This document shows positions 8,365 to 18,335 of a stretch of DNA of 64,000 nucleotides, piece by piece. Each line of letters opens with the position of its first letter. Within the stretch, counting starts at the first letter, position 1. A program made the position numbers and the translations under genes. Location: assembly GCF_010725885.1 (NCBI RefSeq), contig NZ_AP022600.1:5828001-5892000 (forward strand), given 5' to 3'. Source of the DNA: Mycolicibacterium tokaiense (GTDB lineage Bacteria; Actinomycetota; Actinomycetes; Mycobacteriales; Mycobacteriaceae). The notes under the pieces are model-generated. The model had not been told where the DNA came from. It was given only the letters and a program-made list of their open reading frames with translations, and did no database searches.

Positions 8365-9168
8365 ATGACCGACCTGGGACCCTGGGGTATCGCCGTCAGC
8401 AACGCCGACCTGGCCGCGGCGCCCGCGCTCGAAGATCTCGGCTTCACCACCATGTGGCTGGCCGGCGGCCAACTCGACCGGTTGAGCAGACTCGACGACC
8501 TGCTGACCGCCTCCCGGAACGCGGTGGTGGCATCGGCCATCATTCCGGCGGACGTCTATCCACCGTCCGCGGTGACCGAGCTGTACCGACGCACGGAGGC
8601 GAACTTCCCCGGCCGCTTGTTGGTGGGGCTCGGCGGTCCGCAACACACCCCCACGATGGCGGCAGCCGAGGCCTACCTCGATCAGCTCGACGAGGTTCCC
8701 CCGCACCGCCGCGTCCTGGCCGCAATGGGCCCCCGCAAACTCGACCTGGCCCGTCGGCGTGCCGCAGGCGCGATCCCGATCCTGGTGACACCCGAATACA
8801 CCGCCTACGCACGGTCCACGCTGGGACCGGACCGTCTGCTGGCGGTCGGGCTGTTCGTGGTGCTCGACGATGACCCGCGAACCGCCCGGCGGGTTGCGCA
8901 GGAGCCGTTACAGTTCCTGCTCGGCCGCGTCCCCACCTATCGGGAGTCCGCGCGCCGACAGGGATTCACCGACCACGACGTGGCCACCTTGAGCGACCGG
9001 CTGGTCGACACCCTGACGGTGTGGGGCTCGCCCGACACCGTGGCCGGGAGGGCCCGGGCCCTGCGGGCAGCAGGAGCCGACCACGTGAATCTGACCGTGC
9101 TGCCCGCCGGCAACCGCTCAGACCTGCTGTGGGCCGCCGACCGGCTGGCCGCTGCACTGTCCCGCTGA
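8365..9168 (+). CDS. LLM-class F420-dependent oxidoreductase
   Basis: 267-residue luciferase-like TIM-barrel oxidoreductase, short form of the type annotated F420-dependent (TIGR03620-like) in mycobacteria. Visible features are an N-terminal strand WGIAVS, the LEDLGFTTMWLAGG segment, FPGRLLVGLGGP in the cofactor-binding core, and a C-terminal GSPDTVAGRARALRAAGADHVNL helix-strand unit. It would use reduced deazaflavin F420 or a flavin for hydride transfer; the substrate is unknown. It stands alone between the two DUF4185 genes, probably from its own leaderless promoter. Confidence 0.88.
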   Translation: MTDLGPWGIAVSNADLAAAPALEDLGFTTMWLAGGQLDRLSRLDDLLTASRNAVVASAIIPADVYPPSAVTELYRRTEANFPGRLLVGLGGPQHTPTMAAAEAYLDQLDEVPPHRRVLAAMGPRKLDLARRRAAGAIPILVTPEYTAYARSTLGPDRLLAVGLFVVLDDDPRTARRVAQEPLQFLLGRVPTYRESARRQGFTDHDVATLSDRLVDTLTVWGSPDTVAGRARALRAAGADHVNLTVLPAGNRSDLLWAADRLAAALSR

Positions 9169-9306
9169 CCGCACATCCGCCGGCTCGTCGGAGAACTCCC
9201 TGCCGATTACTCCCCGGATGTCCACCAATCCGCCGTAACGACCCTGTAAGTTTGCTCAGCAATCAGCCGGTCGGGGGGCCAGTGATGCGAAGGGGTACTT
9301 CTAACC

Positions 9307-11202
9307 ATGGGTGCGACCAAAAACGCGGCAACACACATCGGCCGCATCGGTGGCCTCGCCGTGGCCCTCGGCGTCGGCGCAGCAATTGCCAGCGGAGCGG
9401 GCGCCGCCTGGGCAGACAGCACCGACAGCGCCCCCTCGCAGTCCCAGACCTCGGATACCAAGACCGAGTCGAAAACCGAGTCCAAGACCGCATCGAAGGC
9501 GGATTCTTCTGACGGCGACAGTTCGACGGAGAAGAACAGTTCGACGAAGAAGAACACCTCGGCGAAGGACGACACCGACGACAAGGACTCCGAGAGCGAC
9601 ACCAAGACCTCCACGAAGTCCGAGCGCTCGAGCAAAGCCGAGAAAAAGTCCTCCTCTCGCTACGAACGGCCCGGCGAAGCCGACTCGGAGTCCTCGCCAG
9701 AGCCGGCCTCTGACACCTCCGAGGAGTCGGAGACCACCGATCCGAGCGACGACTCAGAGGACCGTCCGACCACCGCAGTCGTCACCACCGTCGCCGCGTC
9801 GCAGAGCCCGTCGGCGGAAACCGAAGCCGCCGAGACCCCACAGGAGCCCGCGAGCTCTCCGGTGACCCCAGCGCTGACGCACATGCTGACCTGGATGCGC
9901 AAGGAAACCGCACGCCATTCCACTGTCACACCCTCGGCGGCGAACACCGTCCAGACGGCCGCCGTGGTGGTGGACCCGCTGCCCAGCCGGTTGCCGTCCA
10001 CGCCGCTGGGCTGGGTCACCGGATCCGGAACACGCTGGCTCGACGGCAAACCGGTCAACGCGACGCAGAACACCTCCACCGAATTCGGCATCGGCAGCAC
10101 CGATCTCGGCATCATGTGGGACGGCGGCACCATCAACGGTGAGCGTTTCGTCCACGTCGCCTTCGGTGATTCGTTCCGCGGTCCGCGCATGACCGGCGAA
10201 TGGCTCAACAACGCCCTGCTCATCAGCTATGACCGCGACCTGCAGTCGGGGCTGGAGCTGGCCGATACCGGCCGGGTGCTCGGGCAGTTCATCGACCGTT
10301 CCCGTGGCCAGCTCGGACTGTTCAGCTCCGAGGTCACCGTCATCCCCACCGCCGGCATCCAGATCGACGGCACGCAGTACGTGAACTACATGTCGGTGCG
10401 CTCCTGGGACACTCCGGGCCGCTGGACCACCAACTACTCGGCGATCACCCAGTTCTATCCGGGCTCCGACGGTGGCGACTGGCGAATCGTTCCGTCCACC
10501 ATCCGCTCGGCAGGCTGGCTGCGCTCGTCGACCCCGTACCGCGCCGGTGACCAGAACTTCCAGCAGATGGCCTACGTCCTGCAGCCGGAAGACCAAGTGG
10601 CCGAAGGGGATCCGCGCTACCTGTATGCCTTCGGCACACCCTCGGGCCGCGCCGGGTCGGCCTACCTGTCCCGGGTCGCCGAGGGCGACGTCACGGACTT
10701 GTCCAAGTACGACTACTGGGACGGCAACAAGTGGGTCCGCGGCAATGCCGCCGTGGCGAAACCGGTGATCGGCAGCAACCGTTCGTCGGGTCTGTTCGGG
10801 TTTGTCGTCGATTGGGCCAACGACCCCAACGTGTTCGGCGGCTACCTGGGCGGGTTGTTCGGCCCCAAGACCGGCGGCAACGTCAGCGAGATGTCGGTGC
10901 AGTACAACGAGTACCTGGACAAGTACGTGGTGCTCTACGGCGACGGCAATAACAACATCCAGATGCGCGTGGCCGACACCCCGGAAGCGGCCTGGTCGGC
11001 GCCCGTTCAGCTGGCCAGTTCGGCGGCCTACCCGGGTCTGTACGCGCCCATGATCCACCCGTGGTCGGGTACCGGCCTGCTGGAGGACAGCAGCGGTGAC
11101 AGCGACTACAACAATCTGTACTGGAACATGTCCATCTGGGGTGACTACAACGTCGTGCTGATGCAGACCGACCTCAGCCCTCTGCGCCCCGTCGAGGTCT
11201 GA
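9307..11202 (+). CDS. Secreted DUF4185 protein with long Ser/Thr/Lys/Glu linker
   Basis: 631 residues. The signal region covers about residues 1-36, with a GRIGGLAVALGVGAA core of a kind I recall from many secreted proteins of fast-growing mycobacteria. A roughly 150-residue low-complexity linker rich in Ser, Thr, Lys, Asp and Glu follows, then the DUF4185 domain from about residue 225 (IGSTDLGIMWDGG, VHVAFGDSFRG) to the end. This is a paralogue of the 6845-8161 product but longer. If the GH183 assignment of DUF4185 holds, it is a cell-wall arabinan hydrolase, with the linker spanning or binding the envelope. AAGGGG precedes the ATG. The Ag85-like gene follows on the same strand. Confidence 0.87.
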   Translation: MGATKNAATHIGRIGGLAVALGVGAAIASGAGAAWADSTDSAPSQSQTSDTKTESKTESKTASKADSSDGDSSTEKNSSTKKNTSAKDDTDDKDSESDTKTSTKSERSSKAEKKSSSRYERPGEADSESSPEPASDTSEESETTDPSDDSEDRPTTAVVTTVAASQSPSAETEAAETPQEPASSPVTPALTHMLTWMRKETARHSTVTPSAANTVQTAAVVVDPLPSRLPSTPLGWVTGSGTRWLDGKPVNATQNTSTEFGIGSTDLGIMWDGGTINGERFVHVAFGDSFRGPRMTGEWLNNALLISYDRDLQSGLELADTGRVLGQFIDRSRGQLGLFSSEVTVIPTAGIQIDGTQYVNYMSVRSWDTPGRWTTNYSAITQFYPGSDGGDWRIVPSTIRSAGWLRSSTPYRAGDQNFQQMAYVLQPEDQVAEGDPRYLYAFGTPSGRAGSAYLSRVAEGDVTDLSKYDYWDGNKWVRGNAAVAKPVIGSNRSSGLFGFVVDWANDPNVFGGYLGGLFGPKTGGNVSEMSVQYNEYLDKYVVLYGDGNNNIQMRVADTPEAAWSAPVQLASSAAYPGLYAPMIHPWSGTGLLEDSSGDSDYNNLYWNMSIWGDYNVVLMQTDLSPLRPVEV

Positions 11203-11288
11203 GCGCCATCACGGCCCGGTAACAAGTGGCCATGCGGTTGATAACGCCGCGCGTGTGCTGTGCGGACATCCGCGTGAGGCGCGGTTAG

Positions 11289-12395
<1,107 letters not shown>

Positions 12396-12396
12396 C

Positions 12397-13236
12397 TCAC
12401 AACACGGGGCGACCGCCGGTCACCGCGACCCTGGCGCCGGAGATATAACTGCCTTCGTCGGACGCCAGCAGCACGTACACCGGAGCCAGCTCGGCGGGTT
12501 GACCTGCCCGGCCCAGAGGGGTGTCGTCACCGAAGGACGCCACCTTCGCAGGAGGCATCGTCGCCGGGATCAGCGGTGTCCAGACCGGACCGGGTGCCAC
12601 ACTGTTGACTCGAATCCCCCTCTCCCCCAACATCTGTGCCAGGCTGGCCGAGAAGTTCGCGATGGCCGCCTTGGTGGCCGCGTAGGGAGCCAGCTGCGGT
12701 GAGGGCGAGTCGGAGTTCACCGAGGAGCTGCCGATCACGGAAGCACCGGCGGACATGTGCGGCAGCGCAGCCTTCACGAGGTAGAAGTACGCGCCGACAT
12801 TGAGCCGGAACGTGTGCTCAAATTCCTCGTCGCTGATCTCCTCGAGCGAATCGTGGCTCATCTGGTAGGCGGCGTTGCTCACCAGGATGTCGATGCCACC
12901 AAATTCTGCTGCGGCGCGGTCGATGACGGCCCGGCAATGGGCGGGGTCGGCCAGATCACCGGGCATCAGGACACAGCGCTGCCCCGCGTCCTGCACCAGG
13001 GCCGCCACCTCGGCGGCGTCCTCGTCCTCGTCGAGGTAGGAGATCAGCACGTCGGCACCCTCGCGGGCATACGCGATGGCCACCGCCCGCCCGATGCCGC
13101 TGTCGCCGCCGGTGATGACGGCACGTTTGCCCTGCAGCCGGCCGGAGCCCCGATAGCTGTGCTCACCGCAGTCGGGCACCGGGTCCATCGCCGACTGGAC
13201 GCCCGGCACCTGCTGTTGTTGCTCGGGGAAACCCAT
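12397..13236 (-). CDS. SDR, YhdF/general-stress type
   Basis: 279-residue SDR with the N-terminal extension of the YhdF/glucose-dehydrogenase-like stress subfamily (QVPGVQSAMDPVPDCGEHSY before the Rossmann fold). Motifs: TGGDSGIG, SNAAYQM, the catalytic serine in GSSSVNS, and Tyr-x3-Lys as YAATK; the C-terminus is YISGARVAVTGG. The ATG at 13236 has AAAGG upstream; a longer frame to 13302 exists without support. It is divergent from the CsbD-like gene, and both families are general-stress proteins in other Gram-positive bacteria, suggesting stress co-regulation. The substrate is unknown. Confidence 0.9.
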   Translation of the reverse strand: MGFPEQQQQVPGVQSAMDPVPDCGEHSYRGSGRLQGKRAVITGGDSGIGRAVAIAYAREGADVLISYLDEDEDAAEVAALVQDAGQRCVLMPGDLADPAHCRAVIDRAAAEFGGIDILVSNAAYQMSHDSLEEISDEEFEHTFRLNVGAYFYLVKAALPHMSAGASVIGSSSVNSDSPSPQLAPYAATKAAIANFSASLAQMLGERGIRVNSVAPGPVWTPLIPATMPPAKVASFGDDTPLGRAGQPAELAPVYVLLASDEGSYISGARVAVTGGRPVL

Positions 13237-13377
13237 GGGGAACCTTTCGTCGTGGAGTCCGTGGAGTCGCTGTGCCGCCCCGCCTACCCGCAGCATCGAC
13301 ACCGAAACGCCGCCGGCAGATCAGGGGCGTCCGTCACAGCCGGGTTTGATTCACCGCAGTCGTGGAACCAGCACCAC

Positions 13378-13926
13378 ATGACAGAGCACCAGAAGGCCGA
13401 CCAGGCCCGTAAAGGACTGATCGACACCGTCAAGGGAAAGGCGAAGGAAATCGCGGGTGCGGTGACCAACAACGATTCCCTGACCGCCGAGGGGCAACTC
13501 GAGCAGGCCCAGGCCCAGCAGCGTAAAGACGCCAATGCACTGGACGCCGTGGCGGACGCCGAAGCCGCCGAGGCTCGGGAGCAGAAGGTCGACGCGCAGG
13601 TCGAGGCGGCCCAGGAACGCGCCGTGGTGAGCGCCCAGACGGCGGCCACCGAGGACGCCGTACGCGCTCAGGAGGCCGAGCAGAAGCGCCAGGCCGAGCG
13701 GGCTGCCGCTCAGCAGAAGGCGGCCGCGGCTGTGCGAGCCGATCAGGAGGCCGGCTCGGCCGTGGCCCAGGCCACGGCCAAGGAGCAGGCGCAGCGGCGG
13801 GAGGCCACCGAGCAGGTGGTCGAGGCAGCCGAGGAGTACGACGAGCGCACCCTGGCTGCCGAGGCGGACCGGGCTGCCGCCAAGAGCCTGCGCCAGCAGG
13901 CCGACGCCATGACCGACGACCACTGA
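13378..13926 (+). CDS. CsbD-like stress protein with Ala/Gln-rich coiled coil
   Basis: 182 residues. Residues 1-45 match the CsbD pattern (ARKGLIDTVKGKAKEIAGAVTN, then a Leu-x-x-Glu-Gly repeat), a small helical family induced by general stress in Bacillus. The remainder is a long Ala/Glu/Gln/Arg-rich helix, probably coiled coil (AVADAEAAEAREQKVDAQVE onward), with no cysteine or aromatic core except one EEYDE. The start at 13378 is chosen because the CsbD motif begins there; upstream in-frame sequence is antisense to the SDR. It is followed at 17 bases by a second coiled-coil gene, probably its operon partner. Function beyond stress association is unknown. Confidence 0.85.
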   Translation: MTEHQKADQARKGLIDTVKGKAKEIAGAVTNNDSLTAEGQLEQAQAQQRKDANALDAVADAEAAEAREQKVDAQVEAAQERAVVSAQTAATEDAVRAQEAEQKRQAERAAAQQKAAAAVRADQEAGSAVAQATAKEQAQRREATEQVVEAAEEYDERTLAAEADRAAAKSLRQQADAMTDDH

Positions 13927-13942
13927 CCATCAGGAGTTCACG

Positions 13943-14605
13943 ATGAACATCACCACTGTGCCGAAGGCCGTCCTGCGCCTGCAGTATCAGCTAGTCCGTT
14001 TTCCGCTGGGGGTGATCGACCAGCAGATCCGCGCTCGCGTCGACGAGGACGCCCCGGTCCGGCTGATCTTCGAACGGTCGCTGGGCGCCCTGGACGCCAC
14101 CGTCGGCCAGTTGCTGGGTGACCCGACGCTCACCGACCGGGGCACCACCATGAAGGTGCGCAGCGAGACGCTGGCAGAGGCCGTCGACCTGGAAGCCAGG
14201 GCCGAGGCCACCGAGGAGGCGGCCGAAAGCGCAGTCGAGGAGCAGGTCGAGGACGCGCGGGCCACCCAGGAGAAGGCCCGCCAGAATCGCGAACGCGCCG
14301 TGGCCGGAGCCAAAGCGGATGCCGCCGAACGCAAGCGGACAGCAGCTGCCAACGCTGACGCGGCCAAATCTGCAGCTCAGCGGCGCGCCGACGAGACGGC
14401 GCGCAAGCGGGTCGACGCCGCCGAGGCGAAGAAACGCGCGGAGCAGGACGCCATCTCGAGTGCCGAGCACGCCGTGGTCGCCGACGCCGAGGAGCAACAG
14501 GATCAGGCGCGTGAGAAGGCCGGTGCCGCTGCGTCGCTGCGCACCCGGGCAGACCAGGTGGAGGACCTCGCAGACGCCGAGAAGCAGAGTCGCAAGCAGT
14601 CCTGA
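13943..14605 (+). CDS. Ala/Glu-rich coiled-coil protein, partner of CsbD-like gene
   Basis: 220 residues. The first 75 residues form a more ordinary, mixed domain (VLRLQYQLVRFPLGVIDQQI, LDATVGQLLGDPTL). The rest is a very long charged helix rich in Ala, Glu, Lys and Arg, similar in style to the tail of the preceding protein. The ATG at 13943 is preceded by CAGGAG. No signal peptide or membrane segment. I do not recognise a family with a defined function. Conserved gene order with a CsbD-like protein would suggest a structural or chaperone-like stress role. A weak hairpin (ACCCG...CGGGT) follows the stop. Confidence 0.8.
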   Translation: MNITTVPKAVLRLQYQLVRFPLGVIDQQIRARVDEDAPVRLIFERSLGALDATVGQLLGDPTLTDRGTTMKVRSETLAEAVDLEARAEATEEAAESAVEEQVEDARATQEKARQNRERAVAGAKADAAERKRTAAANADAAKSAAQRRADETARKRVDAAEAKKRAEQDAISSAEHAVVADAEEQQDQAREKAGAAASLRTRADQVEDLADAEKQSRKQS

Positions 14606-14685
14606 CCCACCCGTGCGGGCGGGTAATTCTCAGGACACGGCCGGGGCAACCGGCCTCCAACACCACGGTGGGCGGGCAATCCCCT

Positions 14686-14691
14686 TAGGGT
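14686..14691 (+). promoter_or_regulatory. Putative -10 element, leaderless
   Basis: TAGGGT (TANNNT) ends six bases before the GTG start at 14698, the spacing expected for a transcript beginning at the start codon. There is no clear -35 or Shine-Dalgarno sequence. Confidence 0.4.
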
Positions 14692-14697
14692 GCAACC

Positions 14698-16110
14698 GTG
14701 ACTCGCCTCGACCGCTTCTTCGAGATCTCCGCGCGCGGCTCCACCATCGCCACCGAGCTGCGCGGCGGAGTCGTCACCTTCATCGCGATGGCGTACATCA
14801 TCGTGCTGAACCCGATCATCTTGTCGGGGACGCCGGACGTCGACGGAGCAGAACTGGGCTTCACCCAAGTCTCCGCCGTCACCTCGCTGGCGGCCGGTGT
14901 GATGACCATCGTGTTCGGGGTGGTCGCCCGGCTGCCGTTTGCGTTTGCGGCGGGGCTCGGCATCAACTCGTTCCTGGCCAGCTCCATCGTGGGAGACCTG
15001 ACCTGGGCCGAAGCCATGGGTCTGGTGGTGATCAACGGCCTGATCATCGTGGCCCTGGCGGTCACGGGGTTGCGGCGGTTGATTTTCGATGCGGTGCCGA
15101 TGCAGCTCAAGCTCGCCATCACCGCGGGCATCGGGCTGTTCATCCTGTTCATCGGTCTGGTGGATTCCGGTTTTGTCGGAGCCACCGGATTCGCATCGCC
15201 ACCATTGGGCCTGGGCAAAGAGGGTGGCGGCTCCATCGCGACCATCCCCACCGTGATCTTCGTGTTCACCTTGCTGGTGACCGGCATCCTGGTCGCCCGC
15301 AAGGTGCGCGGCGGCATCCTCATCGGTCTCATCACCGGCACCGTGGTCGCGGTGATCGTGGAAGCTGTATGGCACCTCGGTCCCGGTACCGAGAATCCCG
15401 GCGGCTGGGGTCTGTCCGTCCCGACGCTGTCGGGCTCCCCGTTCGCCGTGCCCGACCTGTCGCTGGTGGGCGCGTTCAGCCTGGACAGCTTCGGCCGGAT
15501 CGGCATCCTGGCCGCCGTGATGCTGGTCTTCACGTTGGTGTTCACCAACTTCTTCGACGCCATGGGCACCTTCACCGGACTGTCGAAGCAGGCCGGCCTG
15601 GCCGACCAGCACGGCAACTTCCCGCGCCTGCAGTCGGCACTCGTGGTCGAGGGTGCCGGCGCGGTGGTCGGCGGGTCGGTGTCGGCATCGTCGAACACCG
15701 TCTTCATCGAGTCCGGCGCAGGCATCGGTGAGGGCGCCCGCACCGGACTGGCCAGCTTGGTCACCGGCGGATTGTTCCTGGCGGCGATGTTTCTCACGCC
15801 GCTGGCCGCCATCGTGCCCACCGAGGTGGCAGCGGCCGCGCTGGTCATCGTCGGTGCCATGATGGCCGCCAACCTCAAGGAGATCGACTACGCCGACTTC
15901 TCGGTGGCGCTGCCCGTTGTGCTGACCGTGACGGTGATGCCGCTGAGCTACTCGATCGCCAACGGCATCGGCGTCGGCTTCATCTCCTGGGTGGTGCTGC
16001 GCAGCGCCTCGGGCAAGGCCAAGGAGATCAGTCCCCTGTTGTGGGTGGTGGCCGCCGGCTTCCTGCTGTACTTCGGCCGCGGCTGGATCGACACCCTGGT
16101 GGGGGCCTGA
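14698..16110 (+). CDS. NCS2-family purine permease, AzgA type
   Basis: 470-residue polytopic membrane protein, about 12-14 helices. The N-terminus has the AzgA/PbuG hallmark FEISARGSTIATELRGG followed by VTFIAMAYIIVLNP; the second conserved block NFFDAMGTFTGL lies near the middle, and SSNTVFIESGAGIGEGART is the family's substrate-site motif. AzgA-type members carry adenine, guanine or hypoxanthine with protons, so a nucleobase uptake role is likely; exact specificity is unproven. It ends 5 bases before the convergent GH16 gene. Confidence 0.92.
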   Translation: MTRLDRFFEISARGSTIATELRGGVVTFIAMAYIIVLNPIILSGTPDVDGAELGFTQVSAVTSLAAGVMTIVFGVVARLPFAFAAGLGINSFLASSIVGDLTWAEAMGLVVINGLIIVALAVTGLRRLIFDAVPMQLKLAITAGIGLFILFIGLVDSGFVGATGFASPPLGLGKEGGGSIATIPTVIFVFTLLVTGILVARKVRGGILIGLITGTVVAVIVEAVWHLGPGTENPGGWGLSVPTLSGSPFAVPDLSLVGAFSLDSFGRIGILAAVMLVFTLVFTNFFDAMGTFTGLSKQAGLADQHGNFPRLQSALVVEGAGAVVGGSVSASSNTVFIESGAGIGEGARTGLASLVTGGLFLAAMFLTPLAAIVPTEVAAAALVIVGAMMAANLKEIDYADFSVALPVVLTVTVMPLSYSIANGIGVGFISWVVLRSASGKAKEISPLLWVVAAGFLLYFGRGWIDTLVGA

Positions 16111-16115
16111 CCGAG

Positions 16116-16937
16116 TTACCAGACGCGGATGTAGTCGACCAGCATCTGCGCCGGGTAGATGCCGGCGCTGGGGTCGCCGCCACCGGAGCCGCTGACCGCC
16201 AGGTTCAGCACCGGGAACATCTGGAAGCCGGGGTCGTTGAACCGCCAGTTCGCCATCGACCCGGCGGGGACGTCGAAATAGGGCGGCATGCCGGGCACCG
16301 GGTCTTTCCAGAACCGGATGCCCGCGGCGTCCCATTGGCAACGCCACACATGCCATTCGGGGTCGACGACGATGGGATGGTTGGCGGCCGTGGTGCCGTC
16401 CAACCGGGTGTGCACGGTGGATCCGGGACCCCAGCCGCCGTTGCCGAACCACTCGAGCACGTCGATCTCGCCGCCTTGGCCGAGCCGGTCGTTGAGCATC
16501 CAGAACGCCGGCCACGCGCCGGGGGTGAGGCATTCCAGTTTGATCCTGGCCTCCCAGGTGTGCCCGATGCCGATCCACTGCCTGCCCTGGATCTTGGCGC
16601 CGAAGTACCTGTCGCCCTCCCGGGTGGCCCGGATGACCAGGTTGCCCATGCCGTCGAGGTAGAGGTTCTGCCGGTCGTCGCGGTATTGCCCCATGTTCTC
16701 CGGGCGGTCCCAGAACGCCGGGTTGCGAATGGTCTCCCGGGCGGGCACCACGAACCATTTGTTGTAATCCGGTGGCGCGCCCGGGGGTCCGTCGAACTCG
16801 TCGGAGAACACCGGCGGCGCCAGGATTTCGGCGCCGGGGAACGGGGGTTCGGCAGCGGCACCGGGCATTTGAGCGGTCCCGGCCAACAGACCGAGCCCGG
16901 TCAGCATCAGCAGGCTGCGGCGATCCAAGTTCGGCAC
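16116..16937 (-). CDS. Tat-exported glycoside hydrolase family 16 protein
   Basis: 273 residues from the GTG at 16937. An upstream TTG at 16970 would lie inside the inverted repeat and is unlikely. A twin-arginine signal (NLDRRSLLMLTGLGLLAG) predicts Tat export. The GH16 beta-sandwich covers about residues 40-270. The catalytic Glu-x-Asp-x-x-Glu is EIDVLE at residues 157-162, nucleophile and acid/base both present. Aromatic cleft residues appear in WPAFWMLNDR and WHVWRCQWD. GH16 enzymes cleave beta-1,3/1,4-glucans or galactans, so a secreted glucanase is likely. It is monocistronic, separated from the upstream carrier gene by the strong hairpin. Confidence 0.9.
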   Translation of the reverse strand: MPNLDRRSLLMLTGLGLLAGTAQMPGAAAEPPFPGAEILAPPVFSDEFDGPPGAPPDYNKWFVVPARETIRNPAFWDRPENMGQYRDDRQNLYLDGMGNLVIRATREGDRYFGAKIQGRQWIGIGHTWEARIKLECLTPGAWPAFWMLNDRLGQGGEIDVLEWFGNGGWGPGSTVHTRLDGTTAANHPIVVDPEWHVWRCQWDAAGIRFWKDPVPGMPPYFDVPAGSMANWRFNDPGFQMFPVLNLAVSGSGGGDPSAGIYPAQMLVDYIRVW

Positions 16938-16956
16938 CCCCGCAATATAGCGATCT

Positions 16957-16995
16957 GGGCGCGTTTTCAACCGCTGACCGGTTGAAAACGCGCCC
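16957..16995. terminator. Perfect 17-base inverted repeat, probable terminator
   Basis: Arms at 16957-16973 and 16979-16995 are perfect reverse complements (GGGCGCGTTTTCAACCG), with a 5-base loop CTGAC. It sits 8 bases after the stop of the minus-strand MatC-like gene and just upstream of the GH16 start. There is no U-tract, so it would be an intrinsic terminator of the U-less type proposed for mycobacteria, or alternatively an operator for the GH16 gene. Confidence 0.65.
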
Positions 16996-17003
16996 GAATC
17001 CCG

Positions 17004-18317
17004 TTACCAGCCCGGCAGGACGAAGATGCCCCACGCCAGTACCGGTGCGGCCACGATCATCGCCAGGCCCCACCGCAGCAACTGGCCCATCACCCGATCC
17101 CGGTCCTCCTCTGCGGCATTGGCCACGATCAGCGCGCCGGTGGTCGAGAAGGGCGAGGCGTCGACGATCGATGACGCCAAGCTCAAGGCGATGAGCATCG
17201 CCACTGCGTTGACCTCGCCGGCCAGCAGGAACGGAACCGCCAGCGGCACCAGGGCGCCCAGGATTCCGGTGGTGGACGCAAACGCCGACACCACCGCGCC
17301 GATGACGCAGATCAGCAGCGCGATCACCAGCGGCGAATCCAGATGTGCCACAGCGTCAGAGACGTAGGTGACGGTCCCGAGCTCTTGGAGCAGGTTCACA
17401 TACGTGACGATCCCGACGATCAGGAACACCGAAGGCCAGGCGATCCGGGGCAGTGCCTCCTTGGCCACCGCCGGTGTGAGCATGCTCAGGACCACCGCCA
17501 GAGTCATTGCCACAAAACCGATGTCGAGATCGGTGAACATGACGATGCCCACCATGGCCGCCAGCCCGGCCAACGTCACGGCGATCTGGCGGGTCATCGC
17601 AGGGCGCACCGGCGCTTCGACTGCGGTGCGTTCGGCGACCAGCTGGCCACCCGTCGGTCTGGTCGCCGCTCCCCCGCTGCCGCCGTCGGAGTCGGCGACG
17701 TCCGAGACTGCGCGCCGGCGTGCCCGCGTCGTGATCACCACAAACAGGATGTAACAGAGCACCGCGTTGACCACGAAGCAGCTGAGGAACAACAGTACGG
17801 GCGACGACTGCACACCGTTCTCGACGGCGATGTCGTTGACGATGATGCCGAACAGGCCGATCGGTGAGAACTCGCCGGCGCTGACCCCGTTGGCCACCAT
17901 GAGACCCATCAGCAGCGGGCTGATCTGGTAGCGCTGCGCGATGCGCATGGCGGTGGGGGCGATGATCGCGACGGCTGCCGGTGGCACCGCACCGATTCCG
18001 GCCAGACCGGCGGCGATCAGGAACATGATCCAGGGGAACGCCCAGACCCGGCCGTGCACCAGGCTCACCGCACCGTCGACCAGCCAGTCGATGGTGCCGT
18101 TGACTTTGGCGATCGCGAACAGAAACGTGACGCCGACGAGGATGACGAACAGACCGGCGGGGAATCCGCTGAGGATCTCCTTCTCCGACATCCCGGCCAT
18201 GCCGAATCCGACGACGAACGTGGCCACGAACGCCAGGGCGCCCATGTGGACGTTGAGAAAGGTCGCGATCACGAAGACCCCGACGAGCATGGCGATGGAG
18301 AGCAATTGAAGCGACAT
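17004..18317 (-). CDS. MatC-like dicarboxylate carrier (SLC13/ion-transporter superfamily)
   Basis: 437-residue membrane protein with about 11-12 helices. The N-terminus (LNVHMGALAFVATFVVG, EILSGFPAGLFVILVGVTFLF) fits the MatC N-terminal domain of malonate/dicarboxylate carriers. The two pseudo-symmetric hairpin motifs typical of the superfamily are present: GVSAGEFSPIGLFG in the first half and VDASPFSTTGALI in the second. A hydrophilic linker of about 50 residues separates the halves. It is downstream of and co-directional with the racemase-superfamily gene (18-base gap), so it probably imports that enzyme's substrate, plausibly a dicarboxylate or malonate derivative. Confidence 0.85.
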   Translation of the reverse strand: MSLQLLSIAMLVGVFVIATFLNVHMGALAFVATFVVGFGMAGMSEKEILSGFPAGLFVILVGVTFLFAIAKVNGTIDWLVDGAVSLVHGRVWAFPWIMFLIAAGLAGIGAVPPAAVAIIAPTAMRIAQRYQISPLLMGLMVANGVSAGEFSPIGLFGIIVNDIAVENGVQSSPVLLFLSCFVVNAVLCYILFVVITTRARRRAVSDVADSDGGSGGAATRPTGGQLVAERTAVEAPVRPAMTRQIAVTLAGLAAMVGIVMFTDLDIGFVAMTLAVVLSMLTPAVAKEALPRIAWPSVFLIVGIVTYVNLLQELGTVTYVSDAVAHLDSPLVIALLICVIGAVVSAFASTTGILGALVPLAVPFLLAGEVNAVAMLIALSLASSIVDASPFSTTGALIVANAAEEDRDRVMGQLLRWGLAMIVAAPVLAWGIFVLPGW

Positions 18318-18335
18318 GATGGCCTACTCTTCGTC

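Noticed and set aside
9430..9760. Possible DNA tandem repeat
   Set aside because: The repetitive look comes from Ser/Thr/Lys/Glu codon runs (ACC AAG, TCG, GAG) in the low-complexity linker of the DUF4185 protein. Units are not regular at DNA level.
14503..17073. Very long minus-strand open frame (over 850 codons) opposite the permease and GH16 region
   Set aside because: It is antisense to the clearly conserved NCS2 permease and passes through the GH16 gene in another frame. Its composition (runs of His, Gln, Gly, Arg) is typical of shadow frames in high-GC DNA.
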